Counted from the first letter of the stretch, positions 17,155 through 27,013 are shown. The stretch is DNA of 59,967 nt from Aneurinibacillus aneurinilyticus ATCC 12856 (GCF_000466385.1 NZ_KE952804.1:1-59967), one strand, 5' to 3'. The notes: generated by a model from the letters alone, not told the origin. Numbers and translations are program-made.

Positions 17155-18171
17155 TCACCTGGAGTGTTCCGCTACTTTTACAATTTGTTTCCCAAGATTC
17201 TCGCCTGTAAATAAACCGAGGAACGCATCGATCGTATTCTCAAATCCTTCTACAATATTTTCTTTGTATTTTATTTTTCCTTCTTGTACCCATTGTGCCA
17301 GCTGAGAGGCCCCTTCATTAAATTGTTTTGCATAGTCGGAAACGATAAAGCCTTTCATAAGCGCGCTAGCAATGAGCAACTGTGATTGCAGACGGGGACC
17401 TATATCAGGTTTTTCCAGATTATATAGTGAGATTTGGCCGCACAGCGGAATACGTGCTCCATGATTGAGAAGGGAGAGAACAGCATCGGAGATTTCACCG
17501 CCTACATTATCGAAGTAGACGTCCACACCATCCGGACAAGCTTTATGAAGCGCTTGCTTAATGTCATTTGTTGTCTTATAGTTAATAGCCGCGTCAAATC
17601 CCAATTCTTTGGTAATATAATCGATTTTCTCATCGGAACCAGCGATGCCAACTACGCGGGCGCCTTTTATTTTGGCGATTTGACCGACGAGCATACCTAC
17701 CGCCCCAGCCGCTCCGGAAATAACTACAGTTTCACCTTCTCTTGGTTGACCGATATCCAATAAACCGAAATAGGCCGTAAGACCAGGCATACCAAGTACG
17801 CCAAGATACGTGCTAATAGGAGCTATCGTTGGGTCGATTTTACGTACTTCAGCCGTGTCAGCGATATTATATAGCTGCCACCCCAGATTTCCGATGACAA
17901 TATCACCTTCAGACAGGTCATCGGCCCTAGATTCGATAACTTCTCCTACGATTCCGCCTACAATTACTTCGTTAAGAGGAAATGGCGGAACATATGATTT
18001 TCGGTCGCTCATGCGTCCGCGCATATACGGATCAACCGACAAGTACAGGGTACGAATGAGTACCTCGTTTTCACCAACATCGGGGATAGGCGCTTGCTTG
18101 AAGGCAAAGTTTTCTTTTGTCGGCATACCGCTTGGTCGGCTTACAAGAAGAATTTGCTGATTGGTTTCCAT
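17155..18171 (-). CDS. yfmJ: NADP-dependent MDR-family oxidoreductase (YfmJ-like)
   Basis: 338 residues of the zinc-free medium-chain dehydrogenase family that includes leukotriene B4 dehydrogenase, prostaglandin reductase and B. subtilis YfmJ. PYMRGRMSD near 50 is the family signature; the nucleotide fold has SGAAGAVGMLVGQIAKIKGARVVG split near 150-170. It likely reduces alpha,beta-unsaturated carbonyls or quinones with NADPH. The start at 18171 (METNQQILL) follows GAGGAGG; the open frame extends 24 codons further without a better site. A possible -35 TTGACA lies on the minus strand at 18281-18276. Confidence 0.88.
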   Translation of the reverse strand: METNQQILLVSRPSGMPTKENFAFKQAPIPDVGENEVLIRTLYLSVDPYMRGRMSDRKSYVPPFPLNEVIVGGIVGEVIESRADDLSEGDIVIGNLGWQLYNIADTAEVRKIDPTIAPISTYLGVLGMPGLTAYFGLLDIGQPREGETVVISGAAGAVGMLVGQIAKIKGARVVGIAGSDEKIDYITKELGFDAAINYKTTNDIKQALHKACPDGVDVYFDNVGGEISDAVLSLLNHGARIPLCGQISLYNLEKPDIGPRLQSQLLIASALMKGFIVSDYAKQFNEGASQLAQWVQEGKIKYKENIVEGFENTIDAFLGLFTGENLGKQIVKVAEHSR

Positions 18172-18289
18172 GCATCGAACCTCCTCATCAATGCTTTCTT
18201 CTATCATTTTTCCCGGCTTTGCTGAACTTGAATCTTTGTACATCTCTTTCTAACGCTAATTAAACGAAAGAGGGCTGTCAAGCTTTTAA

Positions 18290-19531
18290 TCAGCTTCCCG
18301 GTTGTTCGATGCGGGCGATGTCCGTGTTTCTGACAGGGAAAGCGAGGGAACTGAGTTGCACCTCGTCGGCTTCGCGTTCCCACCCGGCGAGCAGAATAAT
18401 GGCAAGCAATGCCGTTTGTGGAGAGGCAAGCGGATGATCGAAAATACCTGTGAGTGGAAGTATTGGCAGAGAAAAGAGAAATAGTCCTGGTTTTTTGTGC
18501 TGCTGCGACGGCATAATCGCTTTGACTGCCTTATGTATATACCAAATAACCAAGAAAAGAAACGCGGTGCCTCCGAGTACTCCATACTCGCAAAAAAGGC
18601 CAAGAAGTAAGTTGTGAGCATGGGCAACCCCTGCCTTGTCAAACAACGCGTACGTTTCCTGGAACCCAAGGGGCGTTACTCCGAAAAGAGGCGACGTTTG
18701 CCATACCTGCATGCTATGCTTCCAGATGATCTGCCTTGTTTCGAATGATTGCGACATGCTTTCAAAACGTGGAATAACGTTTGAAAGAGATCCGGTATAA
18801 AGCAGGCAAATGCAGCAAAATACGAGCAAGGATGCACTGACCCACCGACTTATTTTCCATGCAAATAAAATAAGCAGAACGATCATAATGGCTACACCGG
18901 TCCGGGACCCCGTCTGGATAATCGCCGTTCCAATTGGAAGCGTAAGAGCGGTATGAAGGATGAAAGATATCTTTTTTCTTTTGAAATTCTCAGATGCTTG
19001 AAGTGCGCCTACAATTAGGCTGGATAGAGCTAACAAAAGTAGAAATGCGGCAAAATTGGGGTTATATGCGCTGCCAAACAGTCGTCCTGTCTCTTCAAGT
19101 CCCAGTGGCATAAGTCCGGTCAGCATGCCGATCCGCCAATCCCCGCCATACGTGTATTCTTCCTGCAACTGGAATTGTCCTACCATAGCGACATAAAGGC
19201 CACCAATAATAAGCATTCGACTAAAATGATGTAGTCTCCATGCTGAACGTTTATCTTTTATGTACAGGTACATGCCGAAATAGCCCAATATCATAACAGG
19301 AATACATGCGTATACCACTTTTTCGGTTCTGAGACACGCTCCTATAGAAGCAAGCGATGCTACAAAAAAGAAGAAGGTAGGAGGATGAAGAATGTGAAGG
19401 TTCTCTTTACGCAGCATTCGATTAATTCCATGACAAATACCCATGCCAATTAGCCATATAATCCCTATGGGAGGAAGAATAAAAAGAAACAAAATAGCCC
19501 ATTCAAGAGCAAGGATCCGTTGTTTACTCAT
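18290..19531 (-). CDS. O-antigen ligase/polymerase-like membrane protein
   Basis: About 413 residues with roughly ten to twelve hydrophobic segments. The long periplasmic-type loop and the following AHAHNLLLGLFCEYGVLGG near 320 match the Wzy_C (O-antigen ligase/polymerase) family, where the His is catalytic. In a Gram-positive such proteins ligate or polymerise surface glycans; substrate unknown. The start MSKQRILAL is set by ATAGGAGTACAT; the upstream 23 codons have no Shine-Dalgarno. It is transcribed divergently from the glycosyltransferase at 19736, a fitting neighbour for envelope glycan work. Confidence 0.75.
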   Translation of the reverse strand: MSKQRILALEWAILFLFILPPIGIIWLIGMGICHGINRMLRKENLHILHPPTFFFFVASLASIGACLRTEKVVYACIPVMILGYFGMYLYIKDKRSAWRLHHFSRMLIIGGLYVAMVGQFQLQEEYTYGGDWRIGMLTGLMPLGLEETGRLFGSAYNPNFAAFLLLLALSSLIVGALQASENFKRKKISFILHTALTLPIGTAIIQTGSRTGVAIMIVLLILFAWKISRWVSASLLVFCCICLLYTGSLSNVIPRFESMSQSFETRQIIWKHSMQVWQTSPLFGVTPLGFQETYALFDKAGVAHAHNLLLGLFCEYGVLGGTAFLFLVIWYIHKAVKAIMPSQQHKKPGLFLFSLPILPLTGIFDHPLASPQTALLAIILLAGWEREADEVQLSSLAFPVRNTDIARIEQPGS

Positions 19532-19735
19532 ATGTACTCCTATCTCCTTGATACAAATATCAAAACATGAAATATACAGCATGTACATATGTATATACAT
19601 AAATTCTCATATTCATTGTTCTTCAGTGTTGGTGTTTTTGCTGCAGAATAAACATCAAAAGGAAGATTTTGTGTATAAAAGAAAAAGGGGAAGCCGACAA
19701 ATAAAGTAAAACTTCCATTAGCGGAGGAGCTTTCA

Positions 19736-20908
19736 TTGAATAAAAATGTGCTAATTTTATCGGAAGCGGTCGGAGTGGGACATACGAAAGCGGCAGAAGC
19801 ACTTATGCAAGGGATAGAGCTCCTGGATCCTTCGATTGAGGTACAGGTGCTGGAGTTAGGACGTGAGCTCCATCCTGTTTCGGCTGGGCTTTTATATCGC
19901 TGTTATTTGAATATGGTGACTCGTTATCCGGGCGTATGGCGTAAAGTGTACGATTATAAACAAAATGAGCCTCTCTCTTTGTGGAAGCAGTCATTCATTT
20001 ATCGAATGTTCCACAGGACGATGAAGGATATGCTTAATCTGATCTCTCCAGATCTGATTATTTGTACGCACCCTTTTAGCAGTTCGTCCGTTGCCTGCTT
20101 GAAACGGGCAGGCTATACGCTTAGGCTATGTACAATGATTACGGATTTCCATGCACATGGGGCGTGGGTGCAGCCAGAGGTGGATCATTATCTTGTTTCC
20201 GGAGAAGAAGTATACACACAGCTTATGAAGATGGGGGTTCCAAAGGAGAAAGTTAGTATCACGGGAATTCCTCTAACGATGAATTTTCGCATAAAGCATA
20301 ACAAACAGGAAATGCGGCAATTACTGGGTATTAAAGATATGCCTACGATGCTGGTTATGGGCGGAGGGCTAGGATTGGGAGGGATGGAGCGGCTGGCTAA
20401 CATTCTCGCAAAATGGCGAGATTCTCTGCAAATCGTTATTTGTACAGGCCATAACGAGAGGCTGAGACGTGTGCTGGAGGCGGAGCTGCATCATCCGAAC
20501 GTGCATATTCTTGGGTTTGTTAATAATATTGATCGATGGATGGACGCATCTGATTGGCTGATTACGAAGGCGGGAGGAATCACCTGCTTTGAAGCTTTAG
20601 CTAAAAGACTTCCTTTGTTTATTTATCAGCCGCTTCCCGGGCATGAAGAGAACAATTGCGAGTTTTTGATCAGACATAAACTGGCAATCCGCATTGATAC
20701 CGAAGAAGAAATTGCTGACTGGGTAGATAAGCTTCTTTGCTATCCACAGGCCATATCCTTTCTTGAACAGAATATGCAACAATTTCAACAGATGCTTGAT
20801 CCGCTGGCTACGGCCAGAGCGGTATTAGCCCCTTTGAGAGCAGCAGACGAGAAAAGATCAGGTAAATATCCACCTGTTTTCATCTCAAAAAAACCTGCAA
20901 CATATTGA
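19736..20908 (+). CDS. MGDG-synthase/UgtP-like glycosyltransferase
   Basis: 390-residue GT-B enzyme. The N-terminal domain starts NKNVLILSEAVGVGHTKAA, the acceptor-side motif of diacylglycerol glycosyltransferases (GxGH). The C-terminal domain has TKAGGITCFEALAKRLP near 280 and PGHEENNCEFL near 305, the nucleotide-sugar binding region. It probably glucosylates diacylglycerol to make membrane glycolipid or the lipoteichoic acid anchor; UgtP is the closest known type, exact product not determined. Start TTG 19736 follows GGAGGAG by seven bases. The htpG promoter overlaps its stop codon. Confidence 0.8.
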   Translation: MNKNVLILSEAVGVGHTKAAEALMQGIELLDPSIEVQVLELGRELHPVSAGLLYRCYLNMVTRYPGVWRKVYDYKQNEPLSLWKQSFIYRMFHRTMKDMLNLISPDLIICTHPFSSSSVACLKRAGYTLRLCTMITDFHAHGAWVQPEVDHYLVSGEEVYTQLMKMGVPKEKVSITGIPLTMNFRIKHNKQEMRQLLGIKDMPTMLVMGGGLGLGGMERLANILAKWRDSLQIVICTGHNERLRRVLEAELHHPNVHILGFVNNIDRWMDASDWLITKAGGITCFEALAKRLPLFIYQPLPGHEENNCEFLIRHKLAIRIDTEEEIADWVDKLLCYPQAISFLEQNMQQFQQMLDPLATARAVLAPLRAADEKRSGKYPPVFISKKPATY

Positions 20909-20933
20909 CGCAAACTAAAGTATATGCTATTAA
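20905..20933 (+). promoter_or_regulatory. Sigma-A promoter of htpG
   Basis: -35 TTGACG (20905-20910), 17-bp spacer, -10 TATTAA (20928-20933). The -35 overlaps the stop codon of the preceding gene. The start should fall at about 20940, right at the CIRCE element. Confidence 0.8.
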
Positions 20934-20941
20934 AATAATGA

Positions 20942-20968
20942 TTAGCACTCTATTTATACGAGTGCTAA
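20942..20968. promoter_or_regulatory. CIRCE operator (HrcA binding site)
   Basis: TTAGCACTC, nine bases, GAGTGCTAA: a perfect match to the CIRCE inverted repeat. It is placed to block transcription from the promoter at 20905-20933. Confidence 0.97.
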
Positions 20969-21047
20969 TCATTTGATATTTGTACAATCATAGTTATTAT
21001 GTTCATGGTATGTTTGAATGATTTTTATGTTGAAAGGGGAGATTTGA

Positions 21048-22928
21048 ATGGTAAAACAACAATTTAAAGCAGAATCCAAAAGACTATTGGATATGATGAT
21101 TAACTCCATTTATTCTCATCGGGAGATATTTTTAAGGGAGTTAATTTCTAATGCCAGTGATGCAATTGACAAAATATATTATAAAGCATTAACCGATGAT
21201 ACTTTACATTTTGATAAAGACAGCTACTATATAAAAGTGGTTGCTGACAAGGAAAATAAACTATTGAAAATCTCAGATACCGGTATTGGAATGACTAAAG
21301 AAGAACTTGAAAATAACCTTGGAGTTATTGCCAAGAGCGGATCTTTAGCATTTAAAAATGAAACGGAACTAAAAGATGGACATGATATTATTGGTCAATT
21401 CGGGGTCGGATTTTATTCAGCTTTTATGGTAGCTGATGTCGTCACCGTAATTAGCAAGGCTTTAGGAAGTGATGATGCCTACAAGTGGGAATCTGAGGGT
21501 GCTGATGGATATACGATTGTTCCATGCGAGAAAGATTCAGTGGGCACAGAGATTATTCTCAAAATCAAAGAAAATACGGAAGATGAGAGCTATGACGAGT
21601 ACCTGGAAGAGTATCGATTAAAAGCGATTATTAAAAAATACTCTGATTTCATTCGATATCCAATAAAAATGGATATTACCGGAAGAAAGCTTAAAGAAGG
21701 TAGCGAAGATGAGTTTGAAGAGTACCAGGAAGAACAGATTGTAAATAGCATGGTTCCGATTTGGAGAAAAAATAAAAGTGAGCTTACATCTGAAGATTAC
21801 GAGAATTTTTATGCAGAAAAACATTACGGTTTTGACAAACCTATAAAGCATATCCATATTAGCGTCGATGGTGCAGTAAGATACAATGCAATTTTATTTA
21901 TTCCAGAGAAAATACCTTTTGATTATTATACAAAGGAATACGAAAAAGGATTAGAGCTATATTCCAATGGTGTATTAATCATGAGCAAATGCTCAGACCT
22001 GCTGCCTGACTATTTTAGCTTTGTCAAAGGAATGGTTGACTCGGAAGATTTATCTCTTAACATATCCAGAGAGATTTTGCAACAGGATAGACAGTTGAAG
22101 CTAATTGCCAAAAACATTAAAACTAAAATAACAAGTCAACTGCAAAGTTTATTAAAAGATGATAGGGATAAGTATGAACAATTTTATGAATCCTTTGGCA
22201 GACAATTAAAATATGGCGTTTATAGTGATTTTGGAAGTAATAAAGAGGCATTACAGGATTTATTGATGTTTTACTCATCAAAAGAGAAGAAGATGATAAC
22301 CCTGGATGAATATGTTTCAAGAATGCCTGAAGAGCAAAAATATATTTATTATGCTTCAGGAGAAACATATGAAAGAATTGAAAAATCGCCACAGACAGAG
22401 TTAGTATTAGAAAAAGGGTATGAAATTTTATATTTTATCGATGATATAGATGAGTTCGCTATAAAAATGATAATGACATATAAAGATAAGGAATTCAAAT
22501 CTGTATCAAGTGGTGACTTAGGTATTGAAACAGAAGAGAATCAAAATAATACTGATGCAGAAGAGAAGGAGAACAAAGCTCTCTTTGACCACATGAAAAA
22601 GATATTATCAGACAAAGTAAAGGATGTAAGAATTTCAAAAAGATTAAAGAATCATCCTGTATGTTTATCTACCGATGGTGAAGTAACGATAGAAATGGAA
22701 AAAATACTGAAATCAATGCCAAATAACCAAAATATAAAAGCTGAAAAAGTTTTGGAAATTAATATAAATCATGAGGTATTTGAATCATTAAAGGATGCTT
22801 TTGAAAAAGATAAAGAGAAATTAAATTTATATACAAGTTTATTGTACAATCAAGCACTTCTAATCGAAGGATTGCCAATCGATGATCCGGTAGAGTTTAC
22901 AAATGATATTTGCAAAATAATGGTGTAA
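21048..22928 (+). CDS. htpG: HtpG, Hsp90-family chaperone
   Basis: 626-residue cytosolic ATP-dependent chaperone. The N-terminal GHKL ATPase shows [12 protein letters not shown] near 26-38, [11 protein letters not shown] near 80 and [12 protein letters not shown] near 120; the middle domain has [16 protein letters not shown] near 325. Length is normal. GAAAGGGGAG precedes the ATG. The perfect CIRCE upstream puts it under HrcA, unlike B. subtilis htpG, which is known to be outside the HrcA regulon. The gene is visibly richer in A+T than its neighbours, which may indicate transfer. Confidence 0.96.
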   Translation: MVKQQFKAESKRLLDMMINSIYSHREIFLRELISNASDAIDKIYYKALTDDTLHFDKDSYYIKVVADKENKLLKISDTGIGMTKEELENNLGVIAKSGSLAFKNETELKDGHDIIGQFGVGFYSAFMVADVVTVISKALGSDDAYKWESEGADGYTIVPCEKDSVGTEIILKIKENTEDESYDEYLEEYRLKAIIKKYSDFIRYPIKMDITGRKLKEGSEDEFEEYQEEQIVNSMVPIWRKNKSELTSEDYENFYAEKHYGFDKPIKHIHISVDGAVRYNAILFIPEKIPFDYYTKEYEKGLELYSNGVLIMSKCSDLLPDYFSFVKGMVDSEDLSLNISREILQQDRQLKLIAKNIKTKITSQLQSLLKDDRDKYEQFYESFGRQLKYGVYSDFGSNKEALQDLLMFYSSKEKKMITLDEYVSRMPEEQKYIYYASGETYERIEKSPQTELVLEKGYEILYFIDDIDEFAIKMIMTYKDKEFKSVSSGDLGIETEENQNNTDAEEKENKALFDHMKKILSDKVKDVRISKRLKNHPVCLSTDGEVTIEMEKILKSMPNNQNIKAEKVLEININHEVFESLKDAFEKDKEKLNLYTSLLYNQALLIEGLPIDDPVEFTNDICKIMV

Positions 22929-23011
22929 TAGCTACATTAAATGCCTTTTATTCCGTCCTGTTTAGGATGGTAACTATGAATCAGTGTATGTAACAATTGC
23001 TACCAGGAAGA

Positions 23012-23054
23012 AACACCGCCCTTGTTCATTTATTGATGGGCGGTGTTCTTTGTT
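23012..23054 (+). terminator. Probable terminator of htpG
   Basis: Perfect 10-bp stem AACACCGCCC/GGGCGGTGTT with a 16-base loop, followed by CTTTGTTT. The large loop and weak T-run make it less certain. Confidence 0.6.
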
Positions 23055-23150
23055 TACCCGGGATTACAGCCATAGGTACAAGGATGAGCGATTTAACAGT
23101 TCCTTTTTTCTCCTGGTTTTGTGTTCTGGGTATAGCGCATATGCAGTTGG

Positions 23151-24086
23151 TCAGTACGTTTCATACATAATGGTACCTGTTGAAGATAAATCATAGCCGC
23201 CAATTGTTGCAAGCTCGTGCTGAAAAGCCGGGGAGCGCAGTGTATTGAGAAGCAGATCGCGCAAGGGCTCATTGTCTTTAGTCTTTAACATGACCAGATC
23301 GTACCGTTCCTCAATAAGTGGAATGAAGTCTACTCCCACGATATAGGAAGCCTTCTCGATACCGAGTCCTACATCCGCTTCGCCGCTTGCGACAGCGCCT
23401 GCCACCGCCAAATGATTTGTTTCCTCTCTCTCATATCCAGAAATATCCCATACGCGGATGTTATGCAGGCGCAGTTGTTCATCCAGCAGAACGCGTGCCC
23501 CTGACCCTTTTTCCCGGTTTACAAAGCGAATGTCCTTCCGTGTTATGTCGGCCCAGTTTTTAATTTTCTTCGGATTTTCTTTTGATACATAGAAACCTGC
23601 CCGGCGGCACAGCAGGTTGACGACGAGGTAACGATGCCCGACGAGGACTTTTCGAATATAAGGAATGTTATATTCATTCGTATCTCCATCCCAGAGATGA
23701 GTGCTGACGATGTGCGCTTCTCCCTTATACATGGAAAGCAGGCCATTTAAACTGCCTATGTATGAACGGAGCGGACGATAGGGAATTCCGGGCTTCTCCA
23801 TATGCTTGGTTAATATGTCAAGACTAATATCCTGTCCGCAAATAATAACTGATCCGGCAGGTGAAGCTGCATCAGGCGTAAACTGTGTTTGATCTGTATG
23901 TGATATGGATGCAGCCCCTTTTTTTGCCCTCGTTTTGTACGCCTCCAAATCTAGTGCATCAATCCGCATTTGCCGGCCGACACGGTAGGCGGGCAATTCT
24001 CCTTTTTTGATTAAATCGTATACGGTAAGTTTAGAAACTTTTAGGATGGCCGCGATTTCCTCGGTTGTATAAGAAATGTCATTCAT
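23151..24086 (-). CDS. yvgK: HTH plus periplasmic-binding-like molybdate regulator (YvgK-like)
   Basis: 311 residues. Residues 1-55 form an excisionase-type HTH (YTTEEIAAILKVSKLTVYDLIKKG, broken here for length after VYDL). Residues about 80-311 are a PBP-like substrate-binding domain with REKGSGARVLLDE near 190 and SGEADVGLGIEKAS near 235. This arrangement occurs in B. subtilis YvgK beside a molybdate transporter. It lies divergent to modABC across a 48-bp palindrome, so it likely senses molybdate or molybdenum cofactor and controls uptake. The ATG is preceded by GGAGG. It lacks the TOBE/Mop domains of ModE. Confidence 0.85.
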   Translation of the reverse strand: MNDISYTTEEIAAILKVSKLTVYDLIKKGELPAYRVGRQMRIDALDLEAYKTRAKKGAASISHTDQTQFTPDAASPAGSVIICGQDISLDILTKHMEKPGIPYRPLRSYIGSLNGLLSMYKGEAHIVSTHLWDGDTNEYNIPYIRKVLVGHRYLVVNLLCRRAGFYVSKENPKKIKNWADITRKDIRFVNREKGSGARVLLDEQLRLHNIRVWDISGYEREETNHLAVAGAVASGEADVGLGIEKASYIVGVDFIPLIEERYDLVMLKTKDNEPLRDLLLNTLRSPAFQHELATIGGYDLSSTGTIMYETY

Positions 24087-24126
24087 GGTTTTCCTCCACT
24101 AAAAACAGTTATTTTAAAAATTTATC

Positions 24127-24174
24127 TTTATAACTGGATATATTTAATTATAATTAAATATATCCAGTTATAAA
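24127..24174. promoter_or_regulatory. Perfect 48-bp palindrome, operator between yvgK and modA
   Basis: Arms of 24 bases with no spacer, centred between 24150 and 24151: the left arm begins TTTATAACTGGATATATTTA and the right arm mirrors it exactly. The centre contains TATAAT on both strands (plus strand 24149-24154), so binding would cover divergent -10 elements. It lies 40 bp before yvgK and 19 bp before modA start codons. Confidence 0.85.
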
Positions 24175-24193
24175 TGATGAAAGGAAGAGAAGA

Positions 24194-24994
24194 ATGTTGA
24201 AACGAATCGCTTTTATTTTTATGTTAGTAGTAGGCATGTTAGCCTTGGCTGGCTGTGGGAGCAATAGCAGCGATACCGGAGCAAACAAAGAGGCCGCATC
24301 TTCTGATAAAACAGAAGTGATGGTATTGGCTGCAGCCAGCTTAACCGATGCGCTCAATGAATTGAAACCGGCTTTTGAGAAAGAACATAACGATGTATCC
24401 GTTACATACAGCTTTGGAAGCTCAGGCAAACTGGCTCAGCAAATCGAGCAGGGTGCACCGGCGGACGTATTTCTGTCAGCCAGCAAGAAAGATATGGACA
24501 CGCTCCAGGATAAAAATGCGATCGCAAAAAATTCGCGTGCTGATTTCGCCAAAAACGAACTTGTTCTTATTGTACCAAAGAATAGTCAATTGGCGGTCAA
24601 GTCCTTCGAGGATATTAACCCTGATCAATTAAAAAATTTGGCAATCGGCGAACCGGAAAGTGTACCGGTGGGAAGATATACGAAGGAAACGTTCGAGAAG
24701 CTTGACATGTGGCAAAAGCTACAAAATAAGCTTGTGCTCGGAAAGGATGTGCGCCAAGTGCTTACGTATGTAGAATCCGGAAATGCGGATGCTGGAGTCG
24801 TATATGCGAGCGATGCGAAAACATCGGAAAAAGTAAACGTGCTCGCAACGGCAAAACCGGAATGGCACAAACCTATCGTCTACCCAGGTGCCGTAGTGGC
24901 CAGCACGAAACATTCGAAGGAAGCACAGGCATTTTTAGATTACTTGAAAAGCGAGAAAGGGCAGGAAGTGTTGAAGAAGTACGGCTTTCAATAA
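24194..24994 (+). CDS. modA: ModA, molybdate-binding lipoprotein
   Basis: 266 residues with a lipoprotein signal peptide ending in lipobox LAGC (Cys near 21), then a type II periplasmic-binding fold. VLAAASLTDALNEL near 45, SFGSSGKLAQQIEQGAPADVF near 75 (shown in part by SFGSSG and GAPADVF) and GEPESVPVGRYTKE near 150 are the ModA motifs around the oxyanion site. It binds molybdate or tungstate for import. AAGGAAGAGAAGA precedes the ATG. First gene of modABC. Confidence 0.95.
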   Translation: MLKRIAFIFMLVVGMLALAGCGSNSSDTGANKEAASSDKTEVMVLAAASLTDALNELKPAFEKEHNDVSVTYSFGSSGKLAQQIEQGAPADVFLSASKKDMDTLQDKNAIAKNSRADFAKNELVLIVPKNSQLAVKSFEDINPDQLKNLAIGEPESVPVGRYTKETFEKLDMWQKLQNKLVLGKDVRQVLTYVESGNADAGVVYASDAKTSEKVNVLATAKPEWHKPIVYPGAVVASTKHSKEAQAFLDYLKSEKGQEVLKKYGFQ

Positions 24995-25024
24995 GAAGGA
25001 ATGAACGGATAGGAAGTGATGGAG

Positions 25025-25705
25025 ATGAATGTACACCCACTCATATTGTCGGTGAAGGTGGCGGGAATTGCTACGGTAATCGTATTCATAGTCGGGGTAA
25101 GCATGGCATTTTTGCTTGCACGCCGTAGCTTTATCGGAAAAAGCGTCATAGAATCACTGTTCCTGCTACCACTTGTCCTCCCTCCTACCGTTGTTGGTTT
25201 CGGATTGCTTGTGCTGTTTGGAAAAAACGGCTGGATTGGAAAATGGCTTATCGATTGGTTCGACATTCAAATTGTGTTCACGTGGGTAGGAGCTGTTATC
25301 GCTTCGGTAGTAGTTGCGTTTCCATTGATGTATCAGGCAGCGTCCGCTGCTTTTCAAACATTGGACGAGAAGCTGGAGCAGGCAGCGCGTACGATGGGTG
25401 CTTCTGAATGGAAAGTATTCTGGACTGTTTCTTTTCCGTTGGCCTGGCCGGGCGTTTTGGCGGGGCTGGTACTATCATTTGCTCGGGCGCTTGGCGAATT
25501 CGGAGCTACATTGATGATAGCCGGTTATATTCCGGGACAAACGGATACGCTTCCTATTGCCATTTATTTTGCGGCGGAAGCGGGACAGATGGAGCAGGCA
25601 ACCGGCTGGGTGATAATTATTATCGCGCTCGGATTTAGCGCCATGATGTGGCTAAACTGGTGGGGACGAAGAAATATGCGCCGCTTTGCTCAGCGGGAGA
25701 GATAA
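25025..25705 (+). CDS. modB: ModB, molybdate ABC permease
   Basis: About 226 residues with five hydrophobic segments and the coupling motif GASEWKVFWTVSFPLAWPG near 135-153. LLPLVLPPTVVGFGLL near 45 is typical of ModB. It forms the membrane channel with ModC. ATG 25025 gives the best spacing to AGGAAGTGATGG; ATG 25019 or GTG 25016 are possible. It lies 30 bp after modA. Confidence 0.93.
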   Translation: MNVHPLILSVKVAGIATVIVFIVGVSMAFLLARRSFIGKSVIESLFLLPLVLPPTVVGFGLLVLFGKNGWIGKWLIDWFDIQIVFTWVGAVIASVVVAFPLMYQAASAAFQTLDEKLEQAARTMGASEWKVFWTVSFPLAWPGVLAGLVLSFARALGEFGATLMIAGYIPGQTDTLPIAIYFAAEAGQMEQATGWVIIIIALGFSAMMWLNWWGRRNMRRFAQRER

Positions 25706-25721
25706 GGGAGGATGAGGATAC

Positions 25722-26426
25722 GTGCTTTATGTAAACATACAAAAAACGCTCCCTTATTTCCAGCTTGATGTTACGGTGGAAGTCGGAAATGAAATAGTTG
25801 TGTTATTTGGTTCGTCTGGAGCGGGAAAGACTACTATCCTGAATAGTGTTGCAGGGTTAGTTCAGCCGGACGCAGGATTGATTCAATTGCATGAAACCGT
25901 TTTTTTCGAGACGAATAAGAAGCCGTTGCCTACGAGAAAGCGCCGGCTTGGCTATCTGTTTCAGGATTATGCGCTTTTCCCTCATATGACGGTAGAAAAA
26001 AACATTTCATATGGGATGAAAGGAAACCCTGATGGTAACCAGCAAGCCTTTCTCTCGCAGCTGCTTAGCATTCTTGGTATTCGCCATCTGTTGCAGAAAT
26101 ACCCGCACCAGATTTCGGGCGGGGAAAAGCAGCGGGTGGCCTTGGCTCGGGCGCTTGCAGGCAAGCCTGATGTGCTATTATTGGATGAACCGTTATCCGC
26201 GCTTGATGCGGGGACGAGGCGTCAATGTCAGGATGAATTACTGGATTTGCACCGGCTTTGGCAAATCCCCGTTCTTCTCGTTACACATGATGAACAAGAA
26301 GCGCAGAGACTGGGAAATAGAATTTTAGAAATCGAACAAGGAAAGATTGCCGGAACAAAGTCCGTCGTGGGCACAAATACTACAGAAGTGCCGCTTGTCG
26401 TGTATAAAAATAACGAGAAGAAGTAA
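25722..26426 (+). CDS. modC: ModC, molybdate ABC transporter ATPase
   Basis: 234 residues with Walker A GSSGAGKTT near 30, signature ISGGEKQRVALARAL near 125, Walker B VLLLDEPLSALD near 150 and the switch His (VTHDEQEAQ) near 190. It lacks the C-terminal Mop/TOBE domain of long ModC, so molybdate feedback on transport through that domain is not expected. GTG 25722 follows AGGGAGGATGAGG, 16 bp after modB. A terminator directly follows. Confidence 0.93.
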   Translation: MLYVNIQKTLPYFQLDVTVEVGNEIVVLFGSSGAGKTTILNSVAGLVQPDAGLIQLHETVFFETNKKPLPTRKRRLGYLFQDYALFPHMTVEKNISYGMKGNPDGNQQAFLSQLLSILGIRHLLQKYPHQISGGEKQRVALARALAGKPDVLLLDEPLSALDAGTRRQCQDELLDLHRLWQIPVLLVTHDEQEAQRLGNRILEIEQGKIAGTKSVVGTNTTEVPLVVYKNNEKK

Positions 26427-26465
26427 ATGAAACCCGGTTACGCACCGGGTTTCATTCTGTTTTCA
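26426..26465 (+). terminator. Terminator of modABC
   Basis: Perfect 13-bp stem AATGAAACCCGGT/ACCGGGTTTCATT with a five-base loop, then CTGTTTTC. The stem begins at the last base of the stop codon of modC. Confidence 0.8.
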
Positions 26466-26542
26466 GAAAAAAGAATGTGAAACCAATATGCTTTTGTTTA
26501 CGTATAACTTAAATGAAATAAAAAGGGTAGAGAGGGATAAAT

Positions 26543-26977
26543 GTGGAAATATGGATGAAAATCGCTTCCGTTATCGGTGCAAGCATTCTGGAGTTATGGA
26601 TGGCGATTCCGCTTGGATTTGCTCTTCGTCTTCATCCTGTTGTTATTGCTATAGCAAGTGCTTTCGGCTCCATTATCGCTGCGGCAGTCGTTATTTTCTT
26701 AGCTAAATCATTGCGCAATTGGCTGATGAAGCGAATGGAACGTAAAAACAAGAAACAGGGACGCATGGGAAGAATTTGGGAAAAATACGGTGTTATTGGA
26801 CTAGGATTAGCTTCGCCTTTGCTTACCGGGGCACCGCTTGGCGCTGCGATCGGTGTATCATTCGGTGCGAAGCCTGTTACATTGTTTATCTGGATGGTCA
26901 TTGGCATTGTTGTCTGGAGCGGGATTCTTACGGCTGCAGTCGCAATGGGAATGATTAGCTTAACTTCGTTTGTGTAA
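26543..26977 (+). CDS. Small multidrug export-like membrane protein
   Basis: 144 residues with four hydrophobic segments and a basic loop (KRMERKNKKQGRMGR near 62-76). The region after it, WEKYGVIGLGLASPLLTGAP near 80-100, matches the family called small multidrug export protein (PF06695). Function in export rests on family name only. GTG 26543 follows AGAGGG by six bases; ATG 26555 is an alternative. It is a single gene between two terminators. Confidence 0.72.
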   Translation: MEIWMKIASVIGASILELWMAIPLGFALRLHPVVIAIASAFGSIIAAAVVIFLAKSLRNWLMKRMERKNKKQGRMGRIWEKYGVIGLGLASPLLTGAPLGAAIGVSFGAKPVTLFIWMVIGIVVWSGILTAAVAMGMISLTSFV

Positions 26978-27013
26978 AGGAATTGCAGATCGCGCAGCAA
27001 ATATGATGCTGAA

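Noticed and set aside
22984-23196. 70-codon plus-strand frame after htpG
   Set aside because: It runs through the terminator stem and into the end of yvgK; no ribosome binding site.
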